Source: an uncultured Rhodanobacteraceae bacterium
GTDB taxonomy: Bacteria > Pseudomonadota > Gammaproteobacteria > Xanthomonadales > Ahniellaceae
DNA: 5,415 nucleotides
Direction: 5' to 3'
NCBI GenBank assembly: GCA_937873105.1
Contig: CALMWD010000358.1
Span: 1-5,415 of the forward strand
Part shown: one piece after another, positions 1 to 5,415 of the stretch
How the letters are laid out: every line of letters starts with the position of its first letter
How positions within the stretch are numbered: position 1 is the stretch's first letter
Notes under the pieces: generated by a model
Database searches by the model: none
What the model saw: the letters and a program-made list of their open reading frames with translations, nothing else
What the model was told of the DNA's origin: nothing
Program-made: the position numbers and the translations under genes

Positions 1-278
1 AACGCGGCTTCCAGCGAATCCGCGGCGGGATGCATGACCGTCTCCGAATCCAGGCGCAAGGTCTGCACCCGCGGCGCGTGCGCGAAGATCTGCGCGTATT
101 CGACGCCGGGATGCACGCGATCGATCAGGGCGCGATCGACCCGCGGCGCTTCGAGGCGCGGAATGTCGGCGAACACCGGCGCATCGAGCGCACGCAACAC
201 CGCCTTCAGCCGATCCGGCGACTCCGGATGTCCCGGTCCCGGGCAATGCTGCAGGCAGGCGGCGTGCGTAAAGATCAT
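1..278 (-). CDS. Histone deacetylase superfamily protein (AcuC / acetylpolyamine amidohydrolase-like), N-terminal part
   Basis: The gene starts at ATG 278-276 and runs off the window at base 1, so only 92 residues are visible. It begins MIFTHAACLQH and carries GHPESPDRL at residues 16-24, the N-terminal signature of class II-like bacterial histone deacetylases (the GHPE.P.RL pattern). It continues with HPGVEYAQIFAHAP (57-70) and LDSETVMHP..DSLEAA (77-92), which match the usual 'H-P-Y...L..D T...P.S.EAA' stretch before the first catalytic region. Family members are Zn-dependent deacetylases of acetyl-lysine or acetylated small amines. The catalytic His pair and the Asp/His metal ligands lie outside the window, so activity cannot be judged. 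The start lies 6 bases past the adenosyltransferase stop, with AGGT just upstream as a weak ribosome site, so it is probably translated from the same message. The substrate is unknown. Family assignment is fairly sure; specific function is not. Confidence 0.85.
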   Translation of the reverse strand, partial: MIFTHAACLQHCPGPGHPESPDRLKAVLRALDAPVFADIPRLEAPRVDRALIDRVHPGVEYAQIFAHAPRVQTLRLDSETVMHPAADSLEAA

Positions 279-284
279 GCCGAC

Positions 285-842
285 CTAGCCGCGCTTGCGG
301 CGTTCATGTTTCCACAACACCTCGCCGTGGCCGGCGCTGCGCGCGAGCACGCGCGCGATCACGAACAGCAGGTCGGACAGGCGGTTGAGGTAACGGATCG
401 CTTCCGGGCGCACGGCGTCGTGATGCGACAGCGTCACCGTTTCGCGTTCGGCGCGGCGCGCGATGGTGCGCGCCAGATGGCATTGCGCTGCGGCCATGCC
501 GCCGCCGGGCAGGATGAAATCCTTGAGCGGCGGCAGGTCCTCGTTGAGGCCATCGAGGCGCGTTTCCAGCCGGGTGATGTCGGCCTCGTGCACCAGTTCG
601 CTGCCGGGAATGCAGAGCTCGCCGCCGAGATCGAACAGCTCGTGCTGGATCTCGGTCAGCATGTCCCCGATCGGCTGCGGCAGATCGCAAGCCAGAACGA
701 CGCCGATCGCGCTGTTCAACTCGTCCACGGTGCCGTAGGCGGTGACGCGGGCGCTGTCCTTGGACACGCGCGTGCCGTCGCCGAGCCCGGTCGAGCCGTC
801 GTCGCCGGTGCGCGTGTAGATCTTGCTGAGGCGGTTGCCCAT
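285..842 (-). CDS. PduO-type ATP:cob(I)alamin (cob(I)yrinic acid a,c-diamide) adenosyltransferase
   Basis: This 185-residue soluble protein matches the PduO/MMAB (EutT-unrelated, non-CobA) family of corrinoid adenosyltransferases. These transfer the 5'-deoxyadenosyl group of ATP to Co(I) corrinoid and so make adenosylcobalamin. The N-terminal ATP-binding stretch IYTRTGDDGSTGL is at residues 8-20, AYGTVDELNSAIG at 35-47 and FILPGGG at 109-115. The helix R125-TIA-R129-R130-A-E132-R holds the arginines and glutamate equivalent to the RxxxRRAE cluster needed for ATP binding in human MMAB. NRLSDLLFVIAR (153-164) is the usual C-terminal helix. Length is normal for a single-domain member, with no fusion. 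The start at 842-840 follows the upstream membrane-protein stop by 3 bases (TAA GCG ATG), and the stop is 6 bases from the next start, so it is the middle gene of a tight operon. It is often labelled pduO, cobO or yvqK; I leave the symbol blank because naming is inconsistent. All recognised active-site motifs are intact. Confidence 0.95.
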   Translation of the reverse strand: MGNRLSKIYTRTGDDGSTGLGDGTRVSKDSARVTAYGTVDELNSAIGVVLACDLPQPIGDMLTEIQHELFDLGGELCIPGSELVHEADITRLETRLDGLNEDLPPLKDFILPGGGMAAAQCHLARTIARRAERETVTLSHHDAVRPEAIRYLNRLSDLLFVIARVLARSAGHGEVLWKHERRKRG

Positions 843-845
843 CGC

Positions 846-1394
846 TTACGCGGCCGCGGCCTGCGCAGCGCGACGCGTCATCAGCGCATGCGCGCCGAAC
901 AGCACGGCCGAATACACCAGCACGCCGGCGACCTGGTTGCGGAAGAACGGGATCGCGGCGATGTAGCAGTTGATCAGGCCCTGCAGGTCGGCCGTGTACA
1001 TCGGGTCCGCATGGTCGGCGGCGCCGGCCCAGACCGCGAAGTTGGTCACGACGAAGAAGAAGATCTCGGCGCCGAGGCCGTAACCGACCACGCGCAGCGC
1101 GCTGATGCGGCCGGCGAGGCGGGTGCCGGCCAGCGCGATGACGGCCATGCAGGCATAGACCAGCCACATGCCGGAATGCAGGCCGAGGACCATGTCGGAG
1201 ATCAGCATCGCCGCCAGCGGCACCAGCACCGCGACGTAGCGGCTCGCGAACACCGCGCCGGCAAACAGGGCCATCGCTTCGATCGGCGAGAAATTCGGCG
1301 GACGGCCCGGCATCAGGCGCGTCAACGCGGCGATCACGACCAGGGCGACGAGCAGCGCCAGGCGGGCGGCGTCGGAACGGAACAACTGCGACAT
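846..1394 (-). CDS. DUF6580-family integral membrane protein, putative (corrinoid?) transport S-component
   Basis: This 182-residue, strongly hydrophobic protein has about six predicted membrane segments (near residues 11-28, 37-50, 53-71, 74-91, 102-122 and 141-172, the last possibly two). The motifs RPPNFSPIEAMALFAGAVF (31-49) and GLINCYIAAIPFFRN (139-153) followed by VLFG (164-167) match my memory of DUF6580, a family labelled 'putative transport protein' of unknown function. Size and helix count resemble the substrate-binding S component of ECF transporters. It lies 3 bases upstream of a cobalamin adenosyltransferase, so corrinoid uptake is a reasonable guess; no ECF ATPase or T component is visible. 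Cys82 and Cys143 are the only cysteines. I chose ATG 1394 because GGAG at 1404-1401 sits 6 bases upstream and the hydrophobic core begins right after a short charged N-terminus. The frame is open further upstream, but that extension would run through the promoter region. Membrane location is secure; transport substrate is inference. Confidence 0.8.
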   Translation of the reverse strand: MSQLFRSDAARLALLVALVVIAALTRLMPGRPPNFSPIEAMALFAGAVFASRYVAVLVPLAAMLISDMVLGLHSGMWLVYACMAVIALAGTRLAGRISALRVVGYGLGAEIFFFVVTNFAVWAGAADHADPMYTADLQGLINCYIAAIPFFRNQVAGVLVYSAVLFGAHALMTRRAAQAAAA

Positions 1395-1400
1395 GGACGA

Positions 1401-1404
1401 CTCC
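1401..1404 (-). promoter_or_regulatory. Ribosome binding site deciding the start of the DUF6580 gene
   Basis: On the minus strand GGAG (bases 1404-1401) lies 6 bases before the ATG at 1394-1392. It supports this start over any further upstream in the same open frame. Confidence 0.55.
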
Positions 1405-1413
1405 GGAACATCG

Positions 1414-1454
1414 GGGGCGGCCATTCTAATCGAAGCGGGCGGGACGGGGCGGCC
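1414..1454. repeat. Short direct repeat GGGGCGGCC flanking the divergent promoters
   Basis: The 9-mer GGGGCGGCC occurs at 1414-1422 and again at 1446-1454, 32 bases apart (about three helical turns). Each copy is followed within 2-3 bases by an AT-rich -10-like stretch (TCTAAT, TATCAT). It could be a pair of regulator sites or merely GC-rich coincidence; no known regulator motif is recognised. Confidence 0.25.
1423..1428 (-). promoter_or_regulatory. Candidate -10 element for the leftward (B12-related) operon
   Basis: The minus strand reads TAGAAT at 1428-1423, a 5/6 match to the sigma-70 -10 consensus and one of the few AT-rich patches in a very GC-rich gap. Transcription would start near 1416, giving a leader of about 22 bases with the GGAG site inside it. 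No convincing TTGACA-like -35 is found 16-18 bases upstream, so the promoter is weak or depends on an activator. The call rests on position and one hexamer. Confidence 0.4.
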
Positions 1455-1456
1455 GC

Positions 1457-1462
1457 TATCAT
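1457..1462 (+). promoter_or_regulatory. Candidate -10 element for the ubiH operon, predicting a leaderless mRNA
   Basis: TATCAT is a 5/6 match to the -10 consensus and ends 6 bases before the A of the ubiH ATG (1469). With the usual 6-8 base discriminator, transcription would begin at or within a base or two of the start codon. A second hexamer, TCTAAT at 1425-1430 (5/6), overlaps the divergent promoter and would instead give a leader of about 30 bases. There is no clear -35 for either. No good Shine-Dalgarno stands before the ATG (GGCGGG at 1463-1468 directly abuts it), which fits a leaderless start. Confidence 0.4.
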
Positions 1463-1468
1463 GGCGGG

Positions 1469-2656
1469 ATGGAATCAGCGCAATCGGAATCGGTCCTGGA
1501 TGTCGTCGTCGTCGGTGGCGGCCTGGTCGGCATGAGCCTGGCGCTGGCGCTGGATCGCCAGCCCGGCCTGCGCGTGCTCGCTCTCGAAGCGCAGCCCGCA
1601 CCCAGCCCGCAGGCGCCGCGCTGGGACGAGCGCCACTTCGCCCTCGGCCGCGCCTCGACCCTGGCCCTGGACGAACTCGGCGTGGCCTATGGCGCCGGCG
1701 GCCAGCATCCGATCCGGCGCATCCACGTCAGCCGCCGCGGCGCGTTCGGGCGCACCCTGCTCGAAGCCGCCGCGCACGGACTGCCCGCCTTCGGCCAGAT
1801 CGTGCCGGCACGGCAGCTGGCCGGCGCGCTTGAAGACGCGATGGCACGCACGACGGGTCTCGAACGCCTGCGGCCCGCGCGCCTGCAACAGTTCGCGGCC
1901 CGCGACGATCATGTCGAACTCGAACTGCGCGTCGGCGACGACACGAAACGCCTGCGGACGCGCCTGCTGGTCGCCGCGGACGGCACCGACTCGGTCATTC
2001 GCAACGCGCTGCAGATTCCGCTGCAAAGCCACGACTACGCGCAGACGGCGATCGTGACCGCGATCGAGGTCGAACGCGATCTCGACGGCTGCGCCTACGA
2101 ACGCTTCACCGGCAGCGGCCCGATCGCGCTGCTGCCGCTGGACCGCCGTCGCGCCGGCCTGGTCATGAGCCTGGCGCCCGATCACGCCGCGATCGCGCTC
2201 GCGATGTCCGACGAGGACTTCCTCGCGCTCGCCGAACAGCGCTTCGGCACGCGCCTCGGACGCTGGCGCCGGGTCGGCCAGCGCCAACCCTGGCCGCTCA
2301 AGCTGCAGTTCGCCGAACGCGTGGTCGATCGCCGTGTCGCCGTGATCGGCAATGCCGCGCAGACGATCCATCCGATCGGCGCGCAGGGCTTCAATCTCGG
2401 TTTGCGTGATGCCTTGGCACTGGCGGAGGTGATCGCGGCGCATCGCGACGGCGTCGGTTCCGAAGCGATGCTGGCCGAGTACGCCGAGCGCCGTCGCGAG
2501 GACCGCGAGCGCACCGCGCGCTTCTCCGATGCCTTGGCGCGTTTCATGGCCAGCGACCTGCCGATCGGACCCTTGCGCAGCTTCGCCTTGTTGTCCGCCG
2601 AACACCTGCCGCTGCTGCGCGAGGCCCTGGTGCGTTCGGCCATGGGATTCCGATGA
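1469..2656 (+). CDS. ubiH: 2-octaprenyl-6-methoxyphenol hydroxylase UbiH (FAD-dependent ubiquinone biosynthesis monooxygenase)
   Basis: This 395-residue class A flavoprotein monooxygenase is a normal length for UbiH. It should hydroxylate C1 of the prenylated 6-methoxyphenol ring in aerobic ubiquinone synthesis, working in the cytosolic/membrane-associated Ubi complex. The N-terminal Rossmann motif VVVVGGGLVG (12-21) has G16, G18 and G21, with the ribose-binding acid at E40. WDERHFALGRAS (52-63) matches the DxRxxAL segment. The DG motif LLVAADGTDSVIR (166-178) is intact, with D171-G172. VAVIGNAAQTIHP (290-302) gives the second FAD motif with GN in place of GD, a hallmark separating UbiH from UbiF/UbiI. 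The next residues read IGAQGFNLGLRD rather than the usual IAGQGFNLG, a local A/G swap. It is the first gene of a three-gene operon, and its TGA overlaps the next ATG. The ATG at 1469 is chosen because only 10 residues precede the Rossmann strand. UbiH is preferred over UbiF/UbiI on the GNAAQT motif. Confidence 0.92.
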   Translation: MESAQSESVLDVVVVGGGLVGMSLALALDRQPGLRVLALEAQPAPSPQAPRWDERHFALGRASTLALDELGVAYGAGGQHPIRRIHVSRRGAFGRTLLEAAAHGLPAFGQIVPARQLAGALEDAMARTTGLERLRPARLQQFAARDDHVELELRVGDDTKRLRTRLLVAADGTDSVIRNALQIPLQSHDYAQTAIVTAIEVERDLDGCAYERFTGSGPIALLPLDRRRAGLVMSLAPDHAAIALAMSDEDFLALAEQRFGTRLGRWRRVGQRQPWPLKLQFAERVVDRRVAVIGNAAQTIHPIGAQGFNLGLRDALALAEVIAAHRDGVGSEAMLAEYAERRREDRERTARFSDALARFMASDLPIGPLRSFALLSAEHLPLLREALVRSAMGFR

Positions 2657-3852
2657 ACACGCGCCCTGTGCTCGATGTGATCGTGGTCGGCGGCGGTGCC
2701 GTCGGCGCCAGTGCCGCGGCTGCCTTGGCGCAGTCCGGCTTCGCCGTCGCCCTGGTCGAGCCGAATGCGCCGACCGCCGCTGCGGAGGATGCGCCGCTCG
2801 ACGCACGCGTGATCGCCCTGTCGCCGGCCTCGGCGCGTTTCGTCGAACGCCTCGATGCCTGGCCCCGGCCGCCGCAGCGTGCCTTCGCGTATCGCGACAT
2901 GGAGGTGCGTTCCGGCGACGAGGTGCTGCGCTTCGGTCGCGACCTCGTGGCCGAACCCGCGCTCGGCTGGATCGTCGAACTGCGCGCATTGCAGGCGCGA
3001 TTGTTCGATGCGGCACGTTCGCGCGTGGCCGCCGTGCACGCGGCGCGCGTGACCGAATGCGAACGCGGCGAGCGCGAGGCGCGCATCGAACTCGACGACG
3101 GCACGCGCCTGCGCGCCCGCCTCGTGGTCTCGGCCGAAGGCGGGCGTTCCTCGTTGCGCGAAGCCGCCGGCCTGGCCGTCGACGGCCGCGATTACCAGAG
3201 CCGCGGCATCGTCGCGCACCTGACCACGGCACAGCCGAATCCGGGCATCGCCTTCCAGCGTTTCCTGAAGGGCGGGCCGCTGGCCTTCCTGCCGATCGAC
3301 GACGGACGTTCGAGCCTGGTGTGGACGCGCCCCGAATCCGAGGTCGAGGCCTTGCTCACCCTCGACGATGCGGCCTTCTGCGATGCCGTGTCCGCCGCCA
3401 GCGGCCTGCGCTTCGGGCGCGTCGTGGCGGCGACCGCGCGCGTGGCCTTCCCGCTGCGTCTGCAGCTGGCCGAACGCTTCCACGCCGAGCGCCTGGTCCT
3501 GCTCGGCGACACCGCCCATGTCGTGCATCCGCTTGCGGGCCTCGGCCTCAACCTCGGGCTGATCGATGCCGCGGCCCTGGTCGACGTGCTCGTCGATGCG
3601 CGGGCCCGCGAGCGCGATCTCGGCAGCGTCGCCACGCTCTCGCGCTTCGACAGCTGGCGCCGCTCCGACACCCATGCCGCCGCCCGTGCCATCGACGCCA
3701 TCGAACGCGGCTTCGGCGGCGAGCTCGGCCGCGTCGGATCATGGCTGTCGCGCGGCCTCGGCCTCGTCGATGCGCTCGCCCCCGCCAAACGCTTCTTCGC
3801 CGCCGCCGCCTGCGGCGACCTCGGGCGCGTGCCGAGGATGGCGCAGCGATGA
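2653..3852 (+). CDS. UbiH/UbiF/VisC/COQ6-family FAD-dependent hydroxylase, probable second ubiquinone hydroxylase (UbiI- or UbiF-like)
   Basis: This 399-residue FAD monooxygenase of the same fold and length as its upstream neighbour probably hydroxylates another ring position (C5 as UbiI or C6 as UbiF). VIVVGGGAVG (9-18) is the GxGxxG Rossmann motif with E36 after the second strand. DARVIALSPAS (50-60) is the family's DxRxxALS segment, and LVLLGDTAHVVHPLAG (281-296) is the second FAD motif with GD, as in UbiI/UbiF rather than UbiH. Two usually strict positions differ. The DG motif reads LVVSAEGGRSSLR (157-169), with E162 for Asp. The loop after HP reads LAGLGLNLG, with L297 for the usual Gln. 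The rest of the fold looks complete, so this seems an active divergent paralogue and not a broken gene. The ATG overlaps the ubiH stop by 4 bases, implying translational coupling and a shared pathway. I cannot tell UbiI from UbiF from sequence alone, so no symbol is given. Confidence 0.85.
   Translation: MNTRPVLDVIVVGGGAVGASAAAALAQSGFAVALVEPNAPTAAAEDAPLDARVIALSPASARFVERLDAWPRPPQRAFAYRDMEVRSGDEVLRFGRDLVAEPALGWIVELRALQARLFDAARSRVAAVHAARVTECERGEREARIELDDGTRLRARLVVSAEGGRSSLREAAGLAVDGRDYQSRGIVAHLTTAQPNPGIAFQRFLKGGPLAFLPIDDGRSSLVWTRPESEVEALLTLDDAAFCDAVSAASGLRFGRVVAATARVAFPLRLQLAERFHAERLVLLGDTAHVVHPLAGLGLNLGLIDAAALVDVLVDARARERDLGSVATLSRFDSWRRSDTHAAARAIDAIERGFGGELGRVGSWLSRGLGLVDALAPAKRFFAAAACGDLGRVPRMAQR
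3834..3838 (+). promoter_or_regulatory. Ribosome binding site for the molybdopterin oxidoreductase
   Basis: GAGGA lies inside the end of the second hydroxylase gene, 10 bases before ATG 3849. It supports use of this overlapping start, although Met6 (ATG 3864) would also leave all the iron-sulfur cysteines in place. Confidence 0.4.
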
Positions 3853-5415
3853 ATGCCGTCGCGATGCACCGCGCCTGCCCGCTCTGCGAAGCGATCTGCG
3901 GCTTGCAGCTGAAGTATGTCGATGGCGTGCTGACGTCGATCCGCGGCGATGATGCGGATGCGTTCAGTCGCGGGCATGTCTGTCCGAAGGGCGTGGCCAT
4001 CCTCGATCTGGAGAACGATCCGGACCGCGTGCGCACGCCGATGCGCAAGCGCGATGGCGAGTGGCGCGAGGCGTCGTGGGAGGAAGCCTTTGCCGAGATC
4101 GGGCAGCGCCTGCACGCGATCCAGGCCGCGCACGGTCGCGATGCGGTGGCGGTGTATCTCGGCAATCCGAACGTTCACCACTTCTCGCTGATGGCCTATG
4201 TGCCGCAGCTGCTGCGCGCCATCGGCTCGCGCAACCAGTTCAGTGCCTCGTCGGTCGACCAGTGGCCGCACCAGCTCGTGAACTGGCAGATGTACGGACA
4301 CCAGTGGCTGCTGCCGATTCCCGACCTCGATCGGCTCGACGTGTTGCTGATGCTGGGCGCGAATCCGGTGGCCTCGAACGGCAGCCTGATGACGGCGCCG
4401 GACGTGACCGCGCGCCTGAAGGCGATCCGCGACCGCGGCGCCTTGATCGTGGTCGATCCGCGCCGCAGCGAGACCGCGGCGATCGCGAGCGAACATCTGG
4501 CGATCCGGCCCGGCGGCGATCTCTGGTTCCTGATCGCGCTGCTGCAGGCCTTGATGCGGATCGGCCCGCCGCGGCTCGACGCCTATGCCGGCAAGCTCAA
4601 CGGCTTCGACACGGCGATGGCACGCGTGCAGGCCGTGCGCATCGACGATCTGCCGCGGCGCACGGGCATCACGCCGGCGCAGGTCGAGGCCGTTGCCGCA
4701 CGACTGCATCGCGCGACGAATGCCTGCGTGTACGGACGCATGGGCGTGTCGACGCAGCGTTTCGGCACGGTCGCGCAATACCTGATCCAGCTCGTGAATC
4801 TTTACCTCGGTCAACTCGACCGCGCCGGCGGCTGCCTGCCGAACGAAGCCGTGGTGCCGGTGACCGGTCCGGGCACGTCGAAGGGTTCGCGCGGGCGCTG
4901 GTCGTCGCGCGTGCGTGGCCTGCCCGAGGTCTGCGGCGAATTGCCGGTGGCGGTGCTGCGCGAGGAAATCGAGGCGCCGGGCGAAGGGCAGGTGCGCGCC
5001 TTGCTGACCGTGGCCGGCAATCCGGTGGCGTCGACGCCGAACGGCGCCGCGCTCGATCGTGCGCTCGGCACGCTCGAATTCCAGGTCGCGATCGATCCCT
5101 ACCTCAACGAAACCACGCGCCACGCCGACTGGATCCTGCCGCCGCCGTCCTTCCTGGCCGAAGACCATTACGACCTCTACTTCAACGCCTTCGCGATCCG
5201 CCGCGTCGCGCGCCTGAGCACGCCGACGCAGCCGCTGCCGGACGGCGCGCTGGCGCAGTGGCAGATCCTCGACGGGGTCGTGCGCGGCCTGCGCGCCGCG
5301 CGCGGCGAACCGCACGCAGCCTTCGCGCCGCCGCGCGAGGTGCTCGCCGCCTTGCTCGCCCGCGGCGGCAGCGGCCTGGCCCTCAAGGACCTGCTCGCCG
5401 CACCGCAGGGCCTCG
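3849..5415 (+). CDS. Molybdopterin (Mo/W-bisPGD)-dependent oxidoreductase with N-terminal [4Fe-4S] domain, 3' end outside window
   Basis: The frame is open from ATG 3849 to the window end (522 residues). Family members usually have 700 or more, so the C-terminal molydopterin-dinucleotide binding domain is missing only because the window stops. Residues 10-45 have C10-x2-C13-x3-C17-x27-C45-PKG, the [4Fe-4S] pattern of the DMSO reductase / formate dehydrogenase superfamily. DVLLMLGANPVASNGS (164-178), VVDPRRSETA (201-210), LTVAGNPVAS (386-395) and NETTRHADWILPPPSFLAEDHYD (420-442) are typical cofactor-binding segments. Where formate dehydrogenases have the Mo-ligand Cys/Sec, this protein reads FSASSVDQWPHQ (131-142), so the ligand is likely Ser or Asp and formate is not the obvious substrate. 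No twin-arginine signal is present, so it should stay in the cytoplasm. The start overlaps the upstream hydroxylase stop by 4 bases (ATGA), making it the third gene of the ubi operon. It probably passes electrons via the cluster to an unseen partner. Fold is certain, substrate unknown. Confidence 0.93.
   Translation, partial: MNAVAMHRACPLCEAICGLQLKYVDGVLTSIRGDDADAFSRGHVCPKGVAILDLENDPDRVRTPMRKRDGEWREASWEEAFAEIGQRLHAIQAAHGRDAVAVYLGNPNVHHFSLMAYVPQLLRAIGSRNQFSASSVDQWPHQLVNWQMYGHQWLLPIPDLDRLDVLLMLGANPVASNGSLMTAPDVTARLKAIRDRGALIVVDPRRSETAAIASEHLAIRPGGDLWFLIALLQALMRIGPPRLDAYAGKLNGFDTAMARVQAVRIDDLPRRTGITPAQVEAVAARLHRATNACVYGRMGVSTQRFGTVAQYLIQLVNLYLGQLDRAGGCLPNEAVVPVTGPGTSKGSRGRWSSRVRGLPEVCGELPVAVLREEIEAPGEGQVRALLTVAGNPVASTPNGAALDRALGTLEFQVAIDPYLNETTRHADWILPPPSFLAEDHYDLYFNAFAIRRVARLSTPTQPLPDGALAQWQILDGVVRGLRAARGEPHAAFAPPREVLAALLARGGSGLALKDLLAAPQGL

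Noticed and set aside
279..284. A terminator or separate promoter between the adenosyltransferase and the deacetylase gene
   Set aside because: Only 6 bases separate the genes, with no hairpin or T-run.
1449..1456. GCGGCCGC palindrome as an operator
   Set aside because: An 8-base all-GC palindrome is expected fairly often at this composition, and nothing else supports a binding site.
1395..1468. A cobalamin riboswitch upstream of the B12-related operon
   Set aside because: The gap is only 74 bases, too short for the roughly 200-base fold, and no B12-box-like sequence was seen.
30..1535. A 501-codon plus-strand open frame spanning the whole leftward operon
   Set aside because: It is antisense to three genes with clear family motifs. 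Its product is low-complexity, rich in Arg, His, Gln and Ala, and matches no family I know; long empty frames are expected opposite high-GC genes.
846..1601. A longer 251-residue version of the DUF6580 gene starting at 1601
   Set aside because: The extra 69 residues overlap ubiH and the promoter region and are Arg/Pro-rich without motif. GGAG before ATG 1394 supports the short form.
3192..5315. A 707-codon minus-strand open frame, and similar long minus-strand frames at 1475-3232 and 2182-3675
   Set aside because: All lie opposite the ubi hydroxylases and the Mo enzyme and have Arg/Ala/Gln-rich composition without recognisable domains. They are by-products of strong third-position GC bias.

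Overview
This window is high-GC (roughly two thirds or more G+C), densely packed bacterial chromosome. Six protein genes fill nearly all of it, in two divergent blocks that share a 74-bp intergenic region (1395-1468). The strong GC bias, two UbiH/COQ6-type ubiquinone hydroxylases in tandem and the UbiH-specific GNAAQT-HP motif point to a gammaproteobacterium. The combination looks most like the Xanthomonadales/Lysobacterales (Xanthomonas, Lysobacter, Rhodanobacter relatives). That placement is inferred from gene content and style, not from a marker gene.

Leftward block (minus strand, transcribed from about 1416 toward 1): a small six-helix membrane protein that I read as DUF6580 (putative transporter, S-component-like; 846-1394); 3 bp later a PduO-type ATP:cob(I)alamin adenosyltransferase (285-842); 6 bp later the N-terminal 92 residues of a histone-deacetylase-superfamily protein that leaves the window at base 1. 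The tight spacing implies one transcript. Membrane protein plus adenosyltransferase suggests, but does not prove, corrinoid uptake followed by conversion to adenosylcobalamin.

Rightward block (plus strand, from 1469): ubiH (1469-2656), a second UbiH/UbiF/UbiI-family FAD hydroxylase (2653-3852) and a molybdopterin-dependent oxidoreductase (3849 to past the window end). Both junctions are 4-base ATGA overlaps, so the three genes are probably one translationally coupled operon. The first two should hydroxylate the ubiquinone ring. The third is a cytoplasmic Mo/W-bisPGD enzyme with a [4Fe-4S] site and unknown substrate; its place here suggests a redox link to the quinone pool.

The intergenic region holds face-to-face -10-like hexamers for the two blocks. 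The one for ubiH is placed so that transcription would begin at or next to the A of its ATG (leaderless mRNA). I saw no tRNA, rRNA, CRISPR, insertion sequence, riboswitch or intrinsic terminator. The window is mostly ordinary housekeeping sequence. The points worth a second look are the possible B12 uptake/adenosylation pair, altered flavin-binding motifs in the second hydroxylase, and the uncharacterised Mo enzyme coupled to ubiquinone genes.
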